Positions 9,967 through 24,000 of a DNA stretch of 64,000 nucleotides are shown in pieces. The stretch lies in the NCBI GenBank assembly GCA_024867545.1, contig JANFNE010000010.1, forward strand, positions 310,001 to 374,000. Direction: 5' to 3'. Below the pieces are notes generated by a model. The model was given only the letters and a program-made list of their open reading frames with translations. It searched no databases and was not told the origin of the DNA. The DNA comes from Phytopythium helicoides (taxonomy: Eukaryota > Oomycota > Peronosporomycetes > Pythiales > Pythiaceae). Position 1 is the first letter of the stretch; each line of letters starts with the position of its first letter. The translations under genes were made by a program, and so were the position numbers.

Positions 9967-10228
9967 GGCCGCCGCGACTTCCTTTCTCCTCTGCTGCTGC
10001 TGCTGCTTCTAGTGCGTTGTGTTGTGAGGTTGTGGGGAAGGCGAGAAGGGGAGCATTCGCCCATCTGGCACGCCCCCATTCGCTAAAAATAGGACACGGA
10101 CAAGAATATTCAGCGAATCAAAGCGGACATATCCGAGCCACGCGCAGGAATGATGGCCACTTCAACCTATCACACCGGATTTTTATGGACATCGCGGGAA
10201 AGCACTGCGGCGACTTTCCTAGACCTCT

Positions 10229-13200
10229 CATGATGCAGCCTGGTTTGCTAGGGAGATCAACTCGTCGCAGTATCGAGGGGTTCTGGTGGCGGCTCCGGTT
10301 TTCCTGGGCCTTCTTGGCAACCAGCGCGGCGTCAATCGGGATCGCCTGCTTCAGCACAGCGAGCACCGCCGTCTGGATGGCCACGAATCCGGGATTAGCA
10401 AACGTCATCAATCATTGCAGCAAATATAGAGCACGAACCTGGATGTCTGGATCAGAGTCGTCCAAGTGCACAAATAGACAGTCGAGCGAGTAGTCGATAA
10501 TGGTCCCGCGAAAGTGTTCCTTTGGCGCAGCCTGGAGGAACGTCACGAAGGTCTGGCACGCGGCTTTCCGCACCGTGTCATTGCTGTCGTCGAGGCGCTT
10601 GAGGATCTCAGAGTAAAGCTGGTGCACCGGTTCCTCTGCAAATAAACTCATAAGTCCATTTCTTCACGAGCACCAGCGAAAGAAAACAGTCCAAAAAGGC
10701 ACCTCCAAGGCATCCGGGCAGAGCAACAAACAGGTACTGCAGGGCCAGGCAAATGAGTTGCCGCGTCTTGGCATCTCCGTCATCCATGCTCGACTTTAGA
10801 ACTGGTAGCATCTGCGGTGCGACCTCAAACAAGCAAGCTTGGTCGGCTAGTCCTTGGCGAAGAAGAGTGTACGCACAGGCGACTGCGACCTTGCTGTTCA
10901 ACAAAAAATCGGCTACCACGTCAAAACATGGCCCACATCAAGCGCTTTTTGAGAAAGTATCTGTACCGGACGGTTGCCGCAACTCGACCCCCTTGCCATA
11001 CAATATTGGGTACGATACCCTTCAGCAGGAGCGAAGTGCTGAATGGCTGGAACGACTGCCATGAATCACGGTAAGTCAATAGAAGCTACAAAGAACCTCT
11101 GGCACCAGAAACGAACCTTGCTGATTCCATCGGTGCCTAGCATAGTTTCCAACAAGGCGAGGAAAGACATGCGCACATCAGCGTCTCGTGCGGGCTCAAG
11201 ATGCACCAGGACTACTGGCACGATGACTGCTACATTTTTTCCGCATGCCTATGCAATTGGAATCACTCAAAGTATTTAGGCACTAGACGCATCGCTGAGA
11301 AAACAAAGTAAGCCGTACCGAACCGCCACGACGACAGAGTGTGTCGAAAAGCATCCGACTGGGATTATTCTTGGTCCAGCACGCTGCTGCATCGTTAGGA
11401 AGAGACATTTTCTCAAGCAATTTGCCCAGGAACTGCTGATACAGCTCCTGTGATATACCCCAACCAAATAAAGAAATTAGCAACTGATGAGGTGCATTCA
11501 ATATCAACTCCTTGTACCTCCACAGACTGCTTTCGAGCTGCGCCAAGATCTGCAAGAGCTTGAGTTGCCTGAGTATTGAAAACATCCAAAACCGTGGATT
11601 TAAGATCAAACATAACAGTTGCAAATTCTTTCAAAACGTGATCTTACCGTCTCGAATGCCGGTGCAGCCTCGGGAGAGGATGCGAGTAAGTGATTAAGAA
11701 CCCAAAAGAGTCGGAAAGATACCTCTTCGTAGCTTGACAGTATATCACCCGCAGTGTGTATGACGCTAGCCGCGACCGTAGCAAGTTGGTCTTGAAGGTC
11801 AGAAACCTCAGACTCACGGACACCAGGATCGCATAGGGCCTCAGTAATGAGCTTAATCAACATCAATCAATCAGTCAGTGCCGTCATCTTCACATGAAAA
11901 TCTGAACGACTTACATCAAGATGAGGAGCAATTGTCTTTGCTGTCATGCCGTCGATGCTCATTCCGAGCAAGATCAGACCATTTGTTCGGTGCTGCGCAG
12001 TGTCTTGTCCAGCGAGACGCCCAGCAACCTATACATTCCCGCGATTTCAACTTAGCAAAAAGCCATCCCAAAATCTGAAACCGAATGTGTGCGACCTCAC
12101 CATGGGTAATAGTGATGCGAGCACCATCTGCGAGTCCGCGTAGAACCCAATCACCCCAGAACACTGCGTGACCGCTTGAACGACAGAGTCCTCGTCATCT
12201 TGACAAATCCTTCCCAAAGCAGCAAAAATCTTGTCGAGGAATGGGTTCACATCTTGCTCCAGAAGAATGAGATAGGCACTCAAGATCTTTGTATAATGCT
12301 CGCGCACTTGAACCTACAGGGTAAACCTTATGAGCTCACTTCGCTTATTTCAGCAACTCACACCGATACAACATACAGTCCAGTCTCCAGTGCGTTCCAA
12401 TAAAATAGTTGTCACATCTGCCTTGACACTGCGATTGGCACGAATGGTAAGACTGATTTCGACGCGCCAGTCGCCTTGGAACGCATATAAACCAACCTGG
12501 ATGCAAGTAGACGAGCTCCAAGAGGTGGTCGTGTGGAGAAAAATGCCGGTGGAGACGGTGACACCTCGCTATCGATCTCCATAGTAGTCGCCTCCGAGCC
12601 GTTTTCTTGACTCTCCCACTTTGTAGCAAGCTCCCCAAGTTTTGCAAGCGTGACATCGTGAACTTCTGGCGACTCATCTACCACACCAGACAACAATAGT
12701 GGAAGGAGCGAGGCTTCGAATTCTCGAACATCTTCAATCTTATCGAACCATGCAGCGACCGTCAAAGCCAGCTGCTTGCGTACCGACGGCGCATGATCAA
12801 ACAACGCCTTCCCGACAGCAGGAACCAGTGTCTCCTTCATCAGTTCGGAGAGTGCTTCGGAGCCCGCACGGCACTGCGACTTCGAGAGCCTACGTTTTTG
12901 CAAACGTCAGCGAGACTACAAGCATAGTGCGTAATGGTGCACAGATTTTTACCTGCAAAGCGCCCACCCGCACACGACTGTGCTGGTGACCGAGGTTCAC
13001 AACTAGTGGGCGAACAACAGCGCCGAGTTGTAGCGCCAAATCGCGAGGCCATGCACGTCCAATGACAATCACGCAGTCGGCAACCGCCTTCTTCACATCC
13101 GGGAACGAGTCCTGCGTAGCCTTGCCAAGCGCATTGGCCAAGTCTGCCATGACATCCCGCAGCCCAACTTCCTGTGCATCCTCCGCCAATTGCTTAAGGA

Positions 13201-13613
13201 AAGTCGTCATCAACTGAAGAATCAGTAAGCGGATCTCCTCGGTGTGCTCCGGGTATGGCATCTTTCCCAGTCGACAGGCCGCGAGCGCCACGAGCGCTCT
13301 CAGCACCTCCGCAGACCTCGCGAGCGCGCGCTTCTCAGTCAGAAACAGCAGCAGCGTCAGCGCCTTCTCGCGGCACTTCTCCACCGAGTCTTCGGCTGCC
13401 GTCGACAGCAGCGCGCGCTGCAGAGTGTCTGCCGTGAGCTTGGCGAGCACCTCAGGGGGCCGCGCTTGCCGCCTCGGCCTGCACCGCCCGGCTCAGCTTA
13501 TCGATCGCGCGCCGCCGCATGCTGCGCTCCGGGTCCGACAGGCAGTTGACGTCGCGCTGTAGCTTCATGACGAGCATGTTGTACGCCGGCTCGAGCTCCG
13601 CCGGCAGCACCAT
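10229..13613 (-). CDS. DNAAF5: Dynein axonemal assembly factor 5 (HEATR2-like)
   Basis: HEAT-repeat cytosolic factor needed to pre-assemble axonemal dynein arms; its presence fits an organism with flagellated zoospores. About a dozen exons. Clear ones are 10229-10372, 10439-10635, 10703-10893, 10967-11055, 11518-11568 and the long 5' exon 12890-13613. Family marks: near the C-terminus LYSEILKRLDDSNDTVRKAA and VHLDDSDPDIQ, then RYCDELI before the stop; in the middle VPNIVWQGGR; HEAT helices throughout. Two one-base excesses break the frame: GGGGG at plus 13455-13459 near the start (making an in-frame TGA) and GGGG at 10277-10280 near the end. The start at 13613 (MVLPAELEPAYNML) is the first good Met. 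Middle exon edges are approximate. Confidence 0.82.
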
Positions 13614-13854
13614 GGTGGTTCCTTCTGGATCGTCCAGCAATTGATCGGAAAGACGCGGCGCTCTTGAGTTGTGTGGCCAGAATAAGAGCAGGCGATACAA
13701 GAGCAACATGGCATGGCAAGTTCAAACTGGTTGGGTGGTGGTGGTCACATGTTTTTCTATCTGTGCATTGATATGGAGCAGCGGGCAGGAAAAGCATGAG
13801 CTCTTCTTGAGAGCCATCTACATCGAGCGACACCCGAAAGTCGAGTCACGCTGC

Positions 13855-16364
13855 TTACTTCTTGGGGGACGCAGTGCGCTTGCGGGCATTCGCCGTCAGC
13901 TCGCGTTTTCTGCTCCGTCACGAAATCATTCGAATTAGTTGGGTCGCTGGCCTCGAGTGCCATGAATTTCTCAAGAAAGGCATACCGCATGCGGATGCGC
14001 GAGGGTGACACATCGATCATCTCATCCTCGCCAATGTACGTCACGACGTCCTCAAGCGACATGGTGCGGATCGGCGAAAGACGAATGTTCTCATCCTGGT
14101 TAATGAAGCCAAAAAAATGTCAGTGCTAGCCAAAAGGCATCGAAATGCATGCTACTGAATGGCGTACCGAGCCAGCTGCACGCATATTGGTGAGCTTCTT
14201 CTCCTTCGTCGGGTTCACCTCAATGTCGCTCGGGCGGCTGTGCTCGCCAATGATCATGCCAGTGTAGACCTCGTCACCAGGCTTGACGAACATCTCACCG
14301 CGGTCCTCGAGGGAGTTGAGCGCGTACGCCTAGTGCCATGCAAGAATTAGTGCGAGTTTCTTTCATTTTCCGATAGCAAAATAAATCCTTCGCACCGTGC
14401 AAACACCGCTCGACGAGGCAATAAGCTTGCCCTTCGAAGGTGGCGAGGCAGAGCCCTGGTACGGGGAGTAGCCGTGGAAGATAGAGTTCAGGATGCCGCT
14501 GCCACGCGTGTCCGTCTTAATCTGTTTGCTCGCAAATCAAAGGAGCATAAGCATCAGCTAGTTCGATGCACTAAAGCGCATAGCATTTTGCGCACCTCAC
14601 TACGGTAGCCCATGAGGCAGCGACTCGGGATCTTGAACTGAAGACGCACTTTGTCCTGCATCTCCTTGAACTCGACGATCTCACCGCCACGCGTAGAAAG
14701 TTTGTCGATGACCGAGCCCGAGTAGTCGGCGTCAACGTCGATCGTCACCTCCTCGATAGGCTCAAGCTTCTGGTTGGTCTCCGGGTCCGTGCGGAACAGC
14801 ACCTGCGGGGCGGAGACGCACATCTCGAATCCCTCACGACGCATTTCCTCGATCAGAATAGCCAACTGGAGCTCGCCGCGTCCGTGAACGTTGAAAGCCT
14901 CCGACGACTCGCTTTGAGAAACGGAGATCGCGACGTTGTTCTGTTACATAACGGTAGTGAATACCTAGCACCAATACCGAGCTGCTTAACCATGCTTAGT
15001 GGCGCACCTCGGTTTCGCGAATGAGGCGGTCCTTGATGTGCGACGACGTCAGGAACTTGCCCTCCTTGCCAGCAATCGGGGAGTCGTTCACTCCAAAAGT
15101 CATCGAGATCGTCGGCGGGTCAAGCTGCGGGGCCGGAATGGGCTCCGTCACGCTGACGTCGCAAACCGTGTCCGAAACGTAGGCATTAACACCAGCGATC
15201 GTGACAATGTCGCCTGTAAAGAAAAATCCATGCGAATTAGTATGCCATCACTCAGAAAACCATGGCTAAAAGCATACTAACGCACCGGCGGTAGCAGACG
15301 TCACTTCCGACTTTGCAACACCCTTGGTCACGTAAAGCTTGGTGATACGACCCGTCTCAAGCTGCTTGCTCTCCAGGTTGAGCACCTGAATCGGGTCACC
15401 GACCTGGATTGAAGGAGCGCACACTGTGAGTATTGCGGCAAAGCAGAAAGCGCGCATTCGATCCGTAACCTCACCTTGAGCGATCCACTGTGGATACGGC
15501 CAGTTGCAAGACGTCCGACATACGGGTCATGGCTGCAATCGAGAAGAGTTGGTTAGACTTGTTGAGATCAATCAAGCAGCAATAGCACTCACTCACCCAA
15601 TCATCGTCACGGCCATGGAGAACGACGCCTGTCGGGTCCGCCTTCGGCGGGGGGACGTACGCGATGATCTCGTCGAGCAGCGCCTTCATGTTGTCGCGGG
15701 TTTCGGACTCGTCGTCCTAGGCTGCGCACGGCCCAGCCCTGCTTGGCCGACGCGTACAGCACTGGGAACTCGAGCTGGTCATCGTCGGCGTCGAGCGCGA
15801 CGAACATGTCGAACAGCTCGTTCTCCACTTCGCCGTTCAGGCGGCTGGTCTCGCGGTCGACCTTTATTGATGACAACGAGCGGCTTGAGCCCGCGGTTGA
15901 GCGCCTTGGTGAGCACGAACTTGGTCTGCGACATGGGTCCCTCGGTTGCATCGACGACGAGCACGACGCCGTCGACCATGCTCTAAGATTCGCTCGACCT
16001 CTCCGCCAAAGTCGGCGTGGCCAGGCGTGTCGACGATGTTGAGCACGTGGCCGTTGTACTCGACGCGCGTGCACTTGGACATGATGGTGATGCCTCGCTC
16101 GCGCTCCAGATCGATCGAGTCCATGACACGCTCCTCGGCGAGCTGGTTGCCGCCGTGCTTGAGCAGCTGGTCCACGAGCGTCGTCTTGCCGTGGTCAACG
16201 TGCGCTACGATGGCCACATTGCGGATCGTCTCGGGAGTCACCGACGACGAGAACGCGCGCGCCGTCAGCGCCGACAGCACCGACAGCGCCGGCGACTGGC
16301 GGCGCAGCAGCGACGCACTGGCGCGCGCACGGGCGAGCGCGGGCAGGCTCTTGCGCGTCCACAT
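13855..16364 (-). CDS. Mitochondrial TypA/BipA-type translational GTPase
   Basis: Ribosome-associated GTPase of the BipA/TypA group. The N-terminal ~45 residues are Arg/Ala/Ser-rich without acidic residues, as in a mitochondrial presequence. G motifs: [26 protein letters not shown] and NKVD. Exons: 15597-16364, 15475-15532, 15296-15403, 15008-15213, 14596-14940, 14396-14521, 14168-14329, 13855-14095. The downstream part has the family's [20 protein letters not shown] and a Lys/Arg-rich end ([10 protein letters not shown]). Five apparent one-base insertions (near 15984, 15863-15865, 15719, 15628 and the AAAA run near 13911) break the frame, while residues around each remain highly conserved. 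A house-keeping gene with five real frameshifts is unlikely, so consensus error is suspected. Confidence 0.85.
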
Positions 16365-18073
16365 GCGGCAGGAGATCGGTCTACCGTGTCCAGTGGTGGG
16401 TGCAAGGTGGTGTCGCCTCGCGTGTCATTGACGCAGGTGATATTCGTGTGGGCCACGTACAGAATAGTGGCGCGGCCCAGCGAGGGGCTCCACAGTGCGA
16501 TGTGGCACGACGTCGAATCTTTGCGGTGAATCATCAAGATTTCGCCCATGACGCGCATGGTGTCACGACATCGTACGTACGTGAGCGGGCGAGCAGGCCA
16601 GGGAGCTCCTCCTCTACAGTGTATGAGGTCGCCCTCCGGAGCTGCTGCGTTGGAGGGACCGAAGAGCTTGGGAGGAGCTGGTGGTGACACATCCTCCTGC
16701 AGGTCAAGAGAGCCTCGACCAGTCGATTGCACGGACTGAGATCTCCGCACTGCTTGATTCAAGAGGGTTTCGCGGTCCGCTGTGTATCCTCGAGATTTGC
16801 TCAACAGTGGGCAGCGAGCCAAGCTCAAGCAGCTGCGGTGCTGGCACGCAGACAGCCAGCCATTCCGCCGTCCTGGCACAGCGGATCGCCCCCCACACAA
16901 GTGCGTGGCGTTGCTGATTAATAGGACAAGATCTTGTCTCTTTTGGCGGCCTCCGCGCGAAGATTCCATGGAGTGTGCTCGCGGCCAACAAGACGACGCT
17001 TCCAATTTTCTTGGGGTGACGCGTCTTTCGAGGGTGGTCTCTTCACTCGTGCGTGGCGGGTGATGTGGCCACCAAGCTCGCGACCGGTCCACATGCGAGA
17101 CCCTTTTGATGGAGTAGAGTGTGTACACTGCGCAAAACAGCCTGCCAAGTAATCCCACATGGCGCCGCGATCCTTGATGCAAACACCAGTCAGTCACGCA
17201 TCCTGCTTCTTCCTCGAAGCGCCTCGACGCGATTGCTCGTGTGGAGGGAGGGAGAGCTTGGCCGCTTGGTGGTGGGCGGGCGCCGTTGGCATGTACGGGT
17301 GTGACATGCTCTGATCCGTTATGGACAACGTTCACCAGGTGGATTTCTCCGCTGGTTTTGGAGTGACGAGTGCGTTCTCTGCGCGCATCGAGCGTGTGTT
17401 CGTCGTGGATCCCACCGCCATCGACGACGTTCCAAGCACCGGTGGCGTCACGGCCGATCAGGTGCAGGTGGCCCCCGCCAGCGTATGCTGCATACTCAGC
17501 GCATGCCCACAGTAGCTGACTCCACACAGACCAGCGTGGGCAGTGCCCAGGGCACTGCGGCAGGCTACTCGCTAGTCACTTGGATCCAACGAGGGGGGCG
17601 ATCAGGAGAGCATGGACAAGCGGCCACCACAGCGGGGTCATACGAAAGCCAAGAGCTCCAGGTCGGTGGTGGCGGTGGCGGCGCGCTCTGCGAGAGACGG
17701 GCCGTTCGTTTCGAAATTGTCCGCCCAGCATTGCGCGCGGGTTTGTGCGTCAAGCGATCCGGGCCGCTGGCGACCCGTTCCCGCGCGCGCCCGACCCGAA
17801 TAAGGTCTCGGCAAGCATAAACAGTGGCTCTGGCAGCCACTGATTTGCGCGCGGGCCGGGTCGGGCCTGGACACGCGCCGACAGCGGCGGGTTTTTAAAA
17901 TCAGGGCCCGGATCTCCTCGCTTTTCTTTTTTGCGCCATGATTCGCCGCGGGGGATCCGCTGCGTCAGTCCGTCCGTCATTCGGCCACTTGCGCGCCACC
18001 GAGCGAGGCCCCCGCCTGTCTCCTCCGCCCCGCCCCAAGGCTCCGCCCCGCCCCAAGGCCCCCGGGCGTCGCG
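16365..18073. other. Long gap with an unexplained minus-strand open frame
   Basis: Separates the divergent TypA and KRE6-FKS genes. A 420-codon minus-strand frame (17527 to 16265) is open all the way and runs out of frame into the start of TypA. Its translation is rich in Arg, Cys and His with no recognisable domain. Plus-strand frames in the same DNA are shorter and equally anonymous. Positions 17800-18073 are strongly GC-rich and should include the KRE6-FKS promoter. I do not call a gene here. Confidence 0.35.
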
Positions 18074-21000
18074 ATGGCTGCGCGCGCGCTGCTGCTGGCG
18101 CTCTCGGCGCTCGGCGTCGCCAACGCGGCGGCGACGGCGAGCGGGCCGTTCGCGGTCAGCGACAGCAAGACGAACGCGAGCGACCCGGCGAGCTGGATCG
18201 ACCCGGACACGCCGCTCGAGTTATACAACAAGTCGATCCCCAGCGGCGCGTGGAACATGCCCGTGGACGAGAGCGTCGCCGACCCGGAGCTCGTCAACAC
18301 GTACCAGCTCATCTTCTCGGACGAGTTCAACAACTCCAAGCGCACCTTCGAGTCGGGCTTCGACCGCAAGTGGACGGCGCTCGACACGCTCGACACGTCC
18401 AACATGGGCCAGCACTACTTCCTCCCCTCGGCTGTGCAGATCGACAAGGGCAGCCTCATCATCACCACCACCAAGCCCAAGGAAAAGTATCACGGCGCGC
18501 ACTACGTCAGCGGGCAGCTTGCAGACGTGGAACAAGTTCTGCTTCACCGGCGGATTCATCGAGGTCAAGGCCGTGCTTCCCCGGAAAGTGGGGTATCCCA
18601 GGCACCTGGCCAGGCCATCTGGATCATGGGCAACCTTGGGCGAGCCGCGTTCCTTGGCTCTCAGGACGACAACTGGCCGTGGAGTTTCGATGCTTGCGCA
18701 CCGTGGGTCGAGAAGGGCGAAAAGATCCACCAGAAGATCAACGCATGCGGCAACCGCACCAGCAAGCACGATGCGCACTCGTACCCGGAGAATTATGGAC
18801 TGAATCCGTTCCAGGGACGTGGTGCCACCGAAATTGATGTGATTGAGGCGCAGATCAAAGCCCGAGATGAGCCTGCTTACATCTCGACGTCACTTCAGAT
18901 CCGCCCCAGTCTGTACGAGAACCGACGGCCTTCGGTTGACACGCTGCCCGGTCCTGGCATGTGGTACCCGGAGCTCAAGTTCGGCAACTTCACGGAAATC
19001 AACAAGGCATACTACGGTGAGGTGGGTCTCGACTCGCTGTCGGCCCTTACGCAGCTCAATTCGGATGCCTTCATGGCTTACCATTTGTATCAACTCGACT
19101 GGTCAGCCTGGTCCGCATGGATACATTCGCTGGTGGCTGGATGGAAATTTCCTGTTTGAGATCCCTGGCGAGGCGCTAAACAAGTGGGTCGATGGTATTC
19201 CCCCGCGTCAGGTTCCGGTCGAACCAAGCTACTTGATTTTGAGCACAGCCGTGTCAGAGAAGTTCTCGCCGCCTTGCGAAGGCCAGATCTGCGACTCCAT
19301 TTGGCCCTCCAACTTCACGATCGACTACGTGCGTGTGTACCAGGGCAACCCGAACCGGTACACGTCTGTCGGCTGCAACCCAGCGGCGTTCCCAACAACA
19401 GAGTGGATTTTTAACCACCCCGTGGACTATGGTCTCCCCTGGTATGTGTCGCTCGACATCGAGATGGGTCTGATCATGGGATTTGCGATCGTCAACGCGA
19501 TTGTTGGTCTTGGAATGGCATTTGCTGGGTACCGCAACCCCAAGCTCGCGTCCGGCTACATCAGCACCGTGTGGTTTACTGCTGCTTTTTACGGTGCTGT
19601 CAGCGTGGCTGCCGTGGATGGGTTCTCATGGATGCACGTTTTGATCGCGTGCCTCTGTGGTGTTGTCTTCGGCGGAATCTGCTGCTTGGTTGATAGTATC
19701 GCTCTCGGTTCGATGCTCGGAGTTTATGTCGCCGTCATGATTAGCCAGTTTCTGCCCATTCTCTCGGCGCGGGTGGTCACTGCAGTGCTGCTCTGCTCTG
19801 GTAGTCGCTTTGGCATCTACCCATCGTGTCGATAAGAAGCACGTTGTGATTTTGTCGACATCGTGGATCGGAAGCTTGGCATTCGTCATGTCTGTTTCGC
19901 TGTGGATTAGCGAGGGAGAAGTGCCGACCAACCTGTGGGATCTGGTTGTTTACATTGTTGGCGGAGTCGGCTACAAGCGCACTAGCGTGTGCACGAAGGA
20001 CTGCATCCTCGTGTACAGTTCTACTGGCGCTGCTCAGCATTGCGAGTACGGTCACGCAGTACATTAAGCTTCGTGGTACTCAGCTTCGTCCCGCAGTAAA
20101 GCGAAAGAGTGTGTTCCCAACTGTCTCCGCAAGCTCAGATGCACGCGCCTTGGCGGCCTGAAGACACGGCAGGGCGACAAGGTGAACTTCTTCTCGCCAG
20201 CAAATCCGCCTCGTCATATGCAGCAGTACTCGTCGATCATTCGCATCGCCATGAACGTGCAGCGCTCGTTTGGTTTCCAGATGGATAACTTCCGTAACCA
20301 GACCGAGCACATCGTTACTCTGCTAGGCGAACAGTTCTCGCAAGGGCGCGAACCCGTACCGCAAGCTGCACGATCTTGTGTTCAGCAACTACAGCAAGTG
20401 GTGCCACAAGCTTCAGATCCCGCCGCTCCAGTGGACCGAGACGCGTGCACCGCAAGGAGGGACTGACCGCTGTTGATGAGATCTCGGTGGACCTGTGCTT
20501 GTACTTTTTCATCTGGGGTGAAGCGAGTAACATGCGCCACACCCCAGAGTACTTGTGCTTCTTGTACCACAAGATGAAGGAGGAATTCCCAAGTGTTCGG
20601 CATACCCAGCGCGAAGCTGGATATTTCTTGGACACGGTGATCACGCCTGTGTACAGCCTGATGAAGGCGCAGATGTCTTCGTCGGCAGATCACGACGACC
20701 GATACAACTACGACGACTTTAACGAGTTCTTCTGGACGCGAAGCTGCCTCAAGTACGACTACAAGTATGAAGAGATTATCGAGACCTGATTCGCCGAACC
20801 CGCTCGCGTACTGGCAGAAGAAGCGAGAAGGTCGTTCTGGACTTGGCGCACATAATAGCAGCCGGGGAAATCTGAATGGTGCTGGTAGCAGCTCCAAGTC
20901 AGGCTTTTACCAGAAGCGCAAGAGTATCGCCTGAGGGCTTTGTTGAATCGTCGAAGACGTTCCTGGAAAAGCGCACGTGGCTCGCACCACTGCGCGCGTT

Positions 21001-24000
21001 CAAGCGTATCTTCGACTTCCACGTACTCGCTTTCCACTTTCTGGCGGCGCTATCTTTTGCGAACGAGCAGCAGCTTGACTGGCAAGGCACCATTAAGCTG
21101 CTTTCGAGCGTGTTCATTACCCCGTTCCTTCTGACGATTCTTCAGGATGGCCTCGACATCTTTGCAGTGTACCGCCCAGACCTTTCTTTTGTGTCTGGAC
21201 TTGGTCGCTACATCTGGCGCTGTGTTGCTTCACTTGACGCTGAGTGTCGCGACGCTGATGCTGTACTGGTACGCGTGGACCAAGGGCGGAGACTGGTGGA
21301 CCACGTACTACGTGACGGGCTTGTTCTTACATATTCCCGGTCTGACCAACTGCGCACTGCAGTTCCTCCCTGGATTGACAAACTGGCTTCGTCGCACGCA
21401 GTGGACACCTTTGGCTGTTGTTCGCGACTTTATCAACCCGATGAACCGCCTGTACGTGGGTGACAATGTGTTGGACCCGGCCTCATTCAGTGTGGGCTAC
21501 CAGATCTTCTGGATCTCGATGCTTTCGTGGAAGCTGTACTTCAGCTACAAGTTCGAGATCTACCCGCTGGTTATTCCGACGTTCCTGCTGTATGCAGACC
21601 ATGTTGAGAACCGTGTGAGCATGGTGACGACAGCGCTGCTCATCGCTCTGAACTGGGTGCCCTTCTTCCTGGTCTTTTGTGTTGATATCACGATCTGGAA
21701 CTCCATTTGGATGGCGTTCACGGGTACTTTTGTGGGTTTCTCTTCGCGAATTGGCGAGATTCGGAACTTTAGCCGCATTCGTGCTGCATTTAGTCGCGCT
21801 GTGGATGCTTTCAACGTCAAGGTCATCGCGACGCGTTCCAAGACTGGTATGCAGATCGCTGATGCCATGTCTACGTCAATGTCGTATGGCTCGACTGGTT
21901 TCGGCCATGAAGTTCTTGATCGTGTGAACGGTGATCCCACTAATCTGAGGCACAGCTCCTCGCATGATGAGACTCCGCTGCTCTCGTTTTCGCGCCGCAA
22001 GCAGACACCAAGCGAGCTGAAGAACCAGCGTCGGCAGAAGTGGGCATCCTTCTCAGTCGCGTGGAACACGATCATTGACTCGATGCGCGCTGACGACCTG
22101 ATTTCCAACAAGGAGCGTGCCCTGTTGTACTTCCAGCGCCTCGAGGGCTACCAGCGCGAAATCTACCTTCCCCAGTTCCAGCTGGCTGGTTGCTTCGAGA
22201 ACTTCACTACAAACATCTCGGAATTCTACTCGACCAACACCCGTGTTAGTGAGCGCGACCTGCAGGACAAGTTACTCGAGCTGCTCGGTGACAATCCAAT
22301 GCTCGAGGAGACGATTGAAGAGATGTGGGAGCTCACGAACTGGGTGCTGCTCAACATCCTCGGCCCTTGCCATGCAAATGACCTTGCGCTACATTTCCAG
22401 CATCATGAGCTCCTGGGCTGCTCGAGGCGTGTTCCGTGCTCTCAACCTCAAGAAGGTTGGTCAGTGTGGTCGTGCACTAGCAGACCTGCTGTCACTACTG
22501 AAGAACAATGTCCGCGGTTGGAAGAACAACGCCAAAACGATCCCGGTTCGTCGCGACCCGTCCGAGTACTCTTCGTATGCGTTCCCTCAGCAGCAAGGTG
22601 CTCCACTTCGACCGCCGCACGGTGGCCTGACCAAGTCGGCTAGTACCACGGGTCTGTCATCGCTGGCACGTGAGCCTCCTCGCCGAAGCCGTGGTTCTGG
22701 AGTCGCTCGTGCTGCTGCCATGCAGCAGACACCGAAGCCGAAGGCGCCAACGGGCAAGGTGACGCACTCCATTCCGAGCCCGCACATCATGCAGATCCGC
22801 GACAAGATCCGTAACTTCTTGAACCTGGCGAAGGGTGTGCTAGCTTCTGTGCATGAGAACGATCCGATCTACGCTGAGAGTCGCGGCATTGCTGACCGTC
22901 TGACGTGGATGTTGACCCAAGAGCGTGGGTTCATGTGGGACGACAACTACACTGGCGAGCAGATGACGCTGACAGCATTTGAGAGCCACGCGAATACGGT
23001 TGTGCAACATCTCCTAGGCTTGCTCACGCTCCAGAAGATCGATGCCGAGCCGCGCTCCTACGATGCTAAGCGTCGTCTACTCTTCTTTGTCAACTCTTTG
23101 TTCATGGACATGCCACTTGCACCGCTTCTTGAGGAGATGAAGTCGTGGAGCGTCATGACCCCGTTTTACGGCGAGGACGTCATGTACTCGAAGAGCGACC
23201 TGGAGAGCAAGCAGGATGGTCTGGATGTGCACACATTGCTCTTTTTGCAAACGCTTTACAAGCGCGATTGGGAGAATTTCCTCGAGCGAGTGAAGCCCAA
23301 GAAGAACATTTGGAAAGACCCGAAGGCTGCGATTGAGCTACGCATGTGGGCGTCGCTCCGCGGTCAGACGCTGGCGAGAACGGTGCAGGGAATGATGTAC
23401 GGAGAAGCGGCTCTGCGCCTTCTAGCGAAAATCGAGCAAGTTCCCCCGAGCATGATCGAAGAACTGATCAACACCAAGTTCACTTACGTGGTGGCGTGCC
23501 AAATTTATGGTCGTCAGAAGAAAAACAACGACCCGAAGGCGCGCGACATTGAGTTCCTGCTACATCGTTTCCCGAATCTTCGCGTCGCGTACATTGACGA
23601 AGTGCGGGTCAACTATCAGAAGGAACAGTCGTACTTCTCTGTGCTCATCAAGGGTGGCGAGGAATTGGGTACGGTTCACGAGGTGTACCGCATTCGTCTG
23701 CCGGGCAACCCGATTCTTGGCGAAGGCAAGCCCGAAAACCAGAACTCGGCGGTTGTTTTCACGCGTGGCGAGAACCTACAGACAATCGACATGAACCAGG
23801 ATGGATACATTGAAGAAGAGCTCAAGATGCGCAACATGCTTGAAGAGTTTGATAAGGGCACCCCGGACCGGCCGTACACGATTGTGGGTCTTCCAGAGCA
23901 CATTTTTACCGGCAGCGTGAGTTCGCTGGCCAACTACATGGCTCTACAGGAGACGTCTTTTGTGACGCTTGGGCAGCGCACACTTGCGCGTCCTCTTCGC

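Noticed and set aside
17931..18837. Two ~290-300-codon plus-strand ORFs overlapping the KRE6 part
   Set aside because: They are other frames of the KRE6-FKS gene. Only short pieces between frame breaks carry the real protein.
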